In this document: piece after piece, positions 60,586 through 64,000 of the stretch
How the letters are laid out: each line of letters starts with the position of its first letter
How positions within the stretch are numbered: the first letter of the stretch is position 1
NCBI GenBank assembly: GCA_022008415.1
Contig: JAIRBC010000011.1
Span: forward strand, 62,001 to 126,000
DNA length: 64,000 nucleotides
Direction of reading: 5' to 3'
From: Cerina litoralis
Lineage (GTDB): Bacteria; Bacteroidota; Bacteroidia; Flavobacteriales; Flavobacteriaceae
Notes under the pieces: model-generated
Seen by the model: only the letters and a program-made list of their open reading frames with translations
Told to the model about the DNA's origin: nothing
The model's database searches: none
Program-made: the position numbers and the translations under genes

Positions 60586-61021
60586 AATTGGCTTAGTATG
60601 TGGTATACTTAACTGAATTTCGGCCGGATTATTATGTAGTTGGTCGATTATATTCTAAGTGGGCGGTAAACGGTCGGCAGAAAGCAAAATCTATAAGCAG
60701 AAATTATTCAAAGTACAAAGTTCAAGGACTTACCCCTTAATTAAAAGACCCTAAAAACTGTTGTGGGTTGCAGGTGATGTTGGAGCAGATTCCAAACTTT
60801 TGCTTTGTACATTACCGACTGATCGGTCGGTGTTCTCCTTTTCAGGAGAAAATCTCCGCCTAAATGTGTTCTTTGTAGACGTTTTGTGCTATAAATCGAA
60901 GGGAGCGGTTTTTAGATGGCCCACTTAAAAACAACAACCGACCTATGGGTATGTTTTCTGGTTTTGCAACCCCAAGCAACCGAGCACTTATACTTTCCAA
61001 AAAGTTAAGGACAAGGAAAGG
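60586..61021. other. 436-bp gap upstream of sprE/porW
   Basis: No gene is visible. The main features are an 18-bp near-palindrome at 60814-60831 and an adjacent 7-bp hairpin at 60833-60850. No TAnnTTTG match was found for sprE. It also holds loose CTTAT and GTACAAAG repeats near 60700. Confidence 0.5.
60814..60831. promoter_or_regulatory. TetR-operator-like near-palindrome
   Basis: ACCGACTGATCGGTCGGT differs from its own reverse complement only at one symmetric base pair, and resembles operators of TetR/AcrR-family repressors. The next 18 bp hold a TTCTCCT/AGGAGAA stem. No TetR gene is in the window. Confidence 0.5.
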
Positions 61022-61717
61022 CTAACCTGCAAAAAATTGCTCCAGTTCTTTTAAAGTTTTCGCAGAGGTCTTTATATCCCTGACCATATCCCCATGATCC
61101 AACACTACGATGCGTTCGCAGACCTCGGTGACGTGGATCAGGTCGTGGCTAGAAATCAGGATCGTCGATTCCTTGTCGGAGGTTAGTTCCCTGATGATTC
61201 CTTTCAACCGAATCTGGGTGGTAGGATCTAGATTGGCAAAAGGCTCGTCTAGCACGATCACTTTTGGGTTGCCGATAAAAGACGCTACGATGCCCACCTT
61301 TTTTTGGTTGCCCTTGGAAAGATCGCGCAAGTATTTTTTCTGGTTGAGTATCTCCCCGTGGAAAAAATCGGCAAAAGTGGCCAAAAGCGTATCTACATCG
61401 GCCTTGTTTCGGCCCCTAAGTTCCCCGATAAAATAAAAATATTCCTCCGGGGTAAGGTAACCTATCAAAAAAGTCTCATCGATAAAGGCCGAAGTAAAAG
61501 GTTTCCAGCCTTCACTTTGATCTACTTGCACCTCGTTATTCAGGATTTGGCCGGTTGTGGGCTGTATAAGATCCAACAACAGGCTAAAAAAAGTGGTCTT
61601 ACCAGCTCCGTTGTTGCCTACCAGTCCAAAACTTTGTCCTTTTGGGATTTCCAGATCGGGGATATTAAGAACGGTTTGATCTCCGTATTTTTTGGTTAGA
61701 TGATCTACTTTTATCAT
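61022..61717 (-). CDS. ABC transporter ATP-binding protein
   Basis: 231 residues. Walker A GNNGAGKTTFF (about 34-44), signature LSKGNQKKVGIVASFI, Walker B VIVLDEPFANLD and the H-loop ISSHDLIHVTEVCE are intact. The LSKGNQKK variant is common in exporters of the multidrug or lantibiotic type. It follows the DUF5687 permease gene on the same strand by 94 bp, and the two likely form one exporter. A short repeat ladder lies just before its start. Confidence 0.93.
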   Translation of the reverse strand: MIKVDHLTKKYGDQTVLNIPDLEIPKGQSFGLVGNNGAGKTTFFSLLLDLIQPTTGQILNNEVQVDQSEGWKPFTSAFIDETFLIGYLTPEEYFYFIGELRGRNKADVDTLLATFADFFHGEILNQKKYLRDLSKGNQKKVGIVASFIGNPKVIVLDEPFANLDPTTQIRLKGIIRELTSDKESTILISSHDLIHVTEVCERIVVLDHGDMVRDIKTSAKTLKELEQFFAG

Positions 61718-61730
61718 AATACAAGTTCAA

Positions 61731-61770
61731 ATGTCAAGTTCAAGCTCATGTGTCAAGTGTCAAGGTTCGG
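61731..61770. repeat. Short-unit ladder upstream of the ABC ATPase gene
   Basis: On the transcript strand the units CTTGACA (twice), CATGAGC, TTGAACT, TGACATT and TGAACTT run at 7-bp spacing to within about 13 nt of the ATG at 61717. Confidence 0.65.
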
Positions 61771-61811
61771 TGTTTAAAAGTAAAACGAGAAATCCTTGCC
61801 CCTCTCCAATA

Positions 61812-63284
61812 TTAAGTTTTTTGTTTATACGCCAACAGGGTTTTGTATTTCTCCTTTTTGTAAATACGTTCTATCATCGCGAAGGCCTTGTTTTTAAAGA
61901 CAAAGCCCAGGAGTCCGGCCGAGGCCACAAAAATAAAGCCGGCCGTCGGATCGATCAGGTAATGACCCAAGGCGTAAAAAACCAATGGGAGGACCAATTT
62001 GGGCAAGGTGAGCAGCAAGGTTCTGGCATTGAAAGCCTGTTTGTCCCCGAATGCTTTTTTGTTGGAGGTTAGGTCTATCGGGGTTTTTATATAGGCTCCG
62101 CCCCAAAGCACCAGATAGGAATTAACGCCCATGTTGTATATAGCACCCACCAAGACGGCCAGATAGGCCTGCCATCCAAAATAGAGATAAAAGGAAGCAA
62201 TAACGGTACTTATTGCCGTGGCAATAATAATTAAATACCACTTGGAAGCCAGGTATTCCCTGTATTGAATGTTCTGGCTCATCATCAAGGGATAGTAGGA
62301 GCTGTCCCAACTTGGCACAAATTGACCAAAGCTAAAAAGGAATCCGCCCGAAATAAAAATTCCGGCAAAAATTCTCCAGACCGGGGAGTTGTACGTCTCA
62401 ATACCGCCCGTAAAAAATAGAAACCCATAAAAAATAAAGAAAACACTCAAAATTACCGTGGTCCGGGAGCGTTTGTTCCTTTTAATCAGCTTAATATCGT
62501 TCTTTAAAAAAGTTCCCAAATTGCCAAAACGGTTCAACCAGCTCAGCTCTTCGGTTTTAGCCTCGGAGTGCTTGGTCGATAATCCGGCATCCAGGTACAT
62601 GTTCCTTTTAAAGTAACCATAGGCGACCCCGTACCATACCGCCAAAAGTACCCAAGGAAATATGGCCATCCATGGTATTTGGTACAAAGCATTAAATAAA
62701 GGGCCGGTATAACGGGTGGTATCGAACCCCAAGTAAAATTGCCCCAAGGCCAAAAGTACTACCAAGGATAGGGCCGGATAAAACACGCTGTTCTTGTTGT
62801 TGACCAGAATGTTGATTAAATTATTGCCAAAAATCAGGGCCATCACCCCCAAATGCCACCCAATAACGCCCAAGATGTCGTAGCCCTGGAACAACAGAAC
62901 GATGGAGAAGGGCACAAAGAAAAAGGCATGGGCCAAATTAAAGAAGGAAACAGCGGTCTTGCCCAAACTAAAATGTACCACTTGGTTTTTTTTAAACGGC
63001 AGGTATAACAAAGGTTTTATATTTACAACGGGCATTTTTTGCAACATATAACGGATTACAAGGTCTAGGGCCAGATAATAGATCAAGAACGCATTTACCA
63101 CCTCCAAAGGGTCTCCCCAGCCCTGTTCCTTTATTAAAAAGAAGACCCCCACTCCCATAGAAAGAAAAATAGCGATAAAATACAATGCCATAAACCCCAT
63201 AAAAATCTTAAAAGCAACGTTGGTCTTAAAAGAGGCAGACCTGTAAAAGGATTTCCACTGGAGGTTTATAAAGTGTTTGAACAT
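61812..63284 (-). CDS. DUF5687 family membrane protein (ABC permease)
   Basis: 490 residues with about ten to twelve hydrophobic helices (for example FKIFMGFMALYFIAIFLSMG, AFFFVPFSIVLLFQGYDILG, TTVILSVFFIFYGFLFFTGG). DUF5687 proteins are the permease partners of nearby ATPases. The start at 63284 (MFKHFINLQWKSFYRSASFK) is preferred over 63380, whose first 32 residues are Pro-, Gln- and Lys-rich and unlike membrane proteins. Together with the downstream ATPase it would form an exporter; substrate unknown. Confidence 0.85.
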   Translation of the reverse strand: MFKHFINLQWKSFYRSASFKTNVAFKIFMGFMALYFIAIFLSMGVGVFFLIKEQGWGDPLEVVNAFLIYYLALDLVIRYMLQKMPVVNIKPLLYLPFKKNQVVHFSLGKTAVSFFNLAHAFFFVPFSIVLLFQGYDILGVIGWHLGVMALIFGNNLINILVNNKNSVFYPALSLVVLLALGQFYLGFDTTRYTGPLFNALYQIPWMAIFPWVLLAVWYGVAYGYFKRNMYLDAGLSTKHSEAKTEELSWLNRFGNLGTFLKNDIKLIKRNKRSRTTVILSVFFIFYGFLFFTGGIETYNSPVWRIFAGIFISGGFLFSFGQFVPSWDSSYYPLMMSQNIQYREYLASKWYLIIIATAISTVIASFYLYFGWQAYLAVLVGAIYNMGVNSYLVLWGGAYIKTPIDLTSNKKAFGDKQAFNARTLLLTLPKLVLPLVFYALGHYLIDPTAGFIFVASAGLLGFVFKNKAFAMIERIYKKEKYKTLLAYKQKT

Positions 63285-63492
63285 GGAAAGTTGTTTGGGG
63301 TTTGGTGTTCTTCTTTTTGTCTTTTGTGGTTGTGGGCTTGCAGGGTTATTTTGCCGTTGGGAGACATGGGTTCTGTTCAAAGTTTAGGCTTCCTTGTTTT
63401 ATTCGTCCTTTTTGGGATTTAAATATACGTTATGCAGCGCAAAATAGTCACATTTTTCCGGGATTCCGATATTAAAAAGCAATAGCTTTCCT

Positions 63493-63500
63493 TATTTTTG
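63493..63500 (+). promoter_or_regulatory. Putative -7 element of the FNR-type gene
   Basis: TATTTTTG matches TAnnTTTG and lies 14 nt before the ATG at 63515. No -33 TTG is visible. Confidence 0.5.
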
Positions 63501-63514
63501 CACAAAATATTGCC

Positions 63515-64000
63515 ATGGCACACTTTTATCCTTTAACGGTACAACATATAAAGCCCCTGACCGACAATTCGGTTGCAATTACTTTTAGTATTCCAAAGGA
63601 ACTTACCAAGACCTTTGCCTTTAGCGCGGGTCAATACATCACCATAAAAAAAGAAATTAAGGGCAAAGAGCTCCGTCGATCCTATTCTATAAGCTCCTCC
63701 CCAAAAAGCGGAAGTATTACCGTAGGGGTAAAAAAGGTGGACAAGGGGAGTTTTTCCGACTACGCCAATCATAAATTGGCCGTAGGCGATGTTTTGGAAG
63801 TAATGCCCCCCGACGGAAGATTTGTATTCAACCCAACCGTAAAACCAAAAAATATCGCAGCCTTTGCCGCCGGCAGCGGAATTACCCCTGTCATCAGTAT
63901 CGCCAGGTCTGTTTTGGAATCCAATCCAAAGAACAAATTTGTATTGGTCTACGGCAACAAATCCTACAAAGAGACCATGTTCTATACGGAACTGGTAAAA
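63515..64000 (+). CDS. FNR-type flavin reductase, N-terminal part (PaaE-like; runs off window)
   Basis: 162 residues of an open frame that continues beyond the window. The FAD-binding motif is LRRSYSISSSP (Arg-x-Tyr-Ser), and the NAD(P)-binding start is AAGSGITPVISIARSVL. N-terminal beta-barrel and nucleotide domains are thus present. In relatives such as PaaE or HcpB-type reductases a C-terminal [2Fe-2S] ferredoxin domain follows, but that part is outside the window. The likely role is electron transfer from NADPH to an oxygenase or other acceptor. Confidence 0.88.
   Translation, partial: MAHFYPLTVQHIKPLTDNSVAITFSIPKELTKTFAFSAGQYITIKKEIKGKELRRSYSISSSPKSGSITVGVKKVDKGSFSDYANHKLAVGDVLEVMPPDGRFVFNPTVKPKNIAAFAAGSGITPVISIARSVLESNPKNKFVLVYGNKSYKETMFYTELVK

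Overview
This window is a chromosomal segment of a Bacteroidota bacterium, most likely a marine member of the family Flavobacteriaceae. The evidence is the gene content: gliding/type IX secretion genes (gldH, sprE/porW), an F-type ATP synthase operon without beta and epsilon subunits, a SUF operon carrying a DUF2480 gene, a three-subunit succinate:menaquinone oxidoreductase, and several promoters matching the Bacteroidota -7 consensus TAnnTTTG. The genus cannot be fixed from the sequence alone. No phage, IS transposase, CRISPR array or rRNA operon is visible; the window is mostly core genome.

Layout. 1-4 kb: hemA (partial) divergent from an AraC-type regulator, a crotonase and an unknown secreted protein. 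4-6 kb: PA0069-type radical SAM protein and a Vsr-like endonuclease. 6-10 kb: sdhCAB on the minus strand, with a decayed four-helix-bundle gene between sdhA and sdhB. 10-13 kb: aminopeptidase P, a small zinc-finger-like protein, thiL. 13-21 kb: SUF iron-sulfur operon (IscA/SufA-type carrier, an intact four-helix-bundle gene, sufB, sufC, sufD, sufS, sufE, a DUF59 protein, DUF2480), then a DUF3078 protein with a strong terminator. 22-28 kb: HemJ-like protein, NtrY-like histidine kinase, DEDDy exonuclease, EEP-family phosphatase/nuclease, hflX, then a gene-poor stretch with a likely structured small RNA, an unlisted 53-codon gene and a long inverted repeat. 28-36 kb: acyl-CoA synthetase, class A PBP, gldH, ricT, trhO. 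36-41 kb: recA, an ECF sigma factor operon (lipoprotein, sigma, membrane-anchored beta-barrel protein), tRNA-Thr, plsC. 41-51 kb: trpS, dprA, an HU-like/SPOR protein, thioesterase, aldo-keto reductase, EnvC-like protein, DUF4292 lipoprotein, TPR protein, dut, flippase. 51-60 kb: atpB-E-F-H-A-G preceded by an AtpZ/AtpI-like gene, a small membrane protein, bactofilin and sprE/porW. 61-64 kb: ABC exporter (ATPase plus DUF5687 permease) and the start of an FNR-type reductase.

The most unusual signals are: (i) three four-helix-bundle (23S-IVP/TIGR02436-like) genes lodged inside three core operons (sdh, suf, atp), two of them broken; (ii) a recurring class of intergenic sequence built from 7- or 8-bp degenerate units, often as forward units followed by their reverse complements, sitting just before start codons; (iii) an identical 10-bp operator half-site with the same 5-nt spacer at hemA/araC and at the suf promoter; (iv) two copies of an ECF-type promoter, one in front of the ECF sigma operon and one driving a short terminated RNA upstream of recA; (v) a rod-like, terminated small RNA downstream of hflX that could be a 6S-like RNA. 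All functional statements rest on reading motifs by eye; no alignments or folding programs were run.
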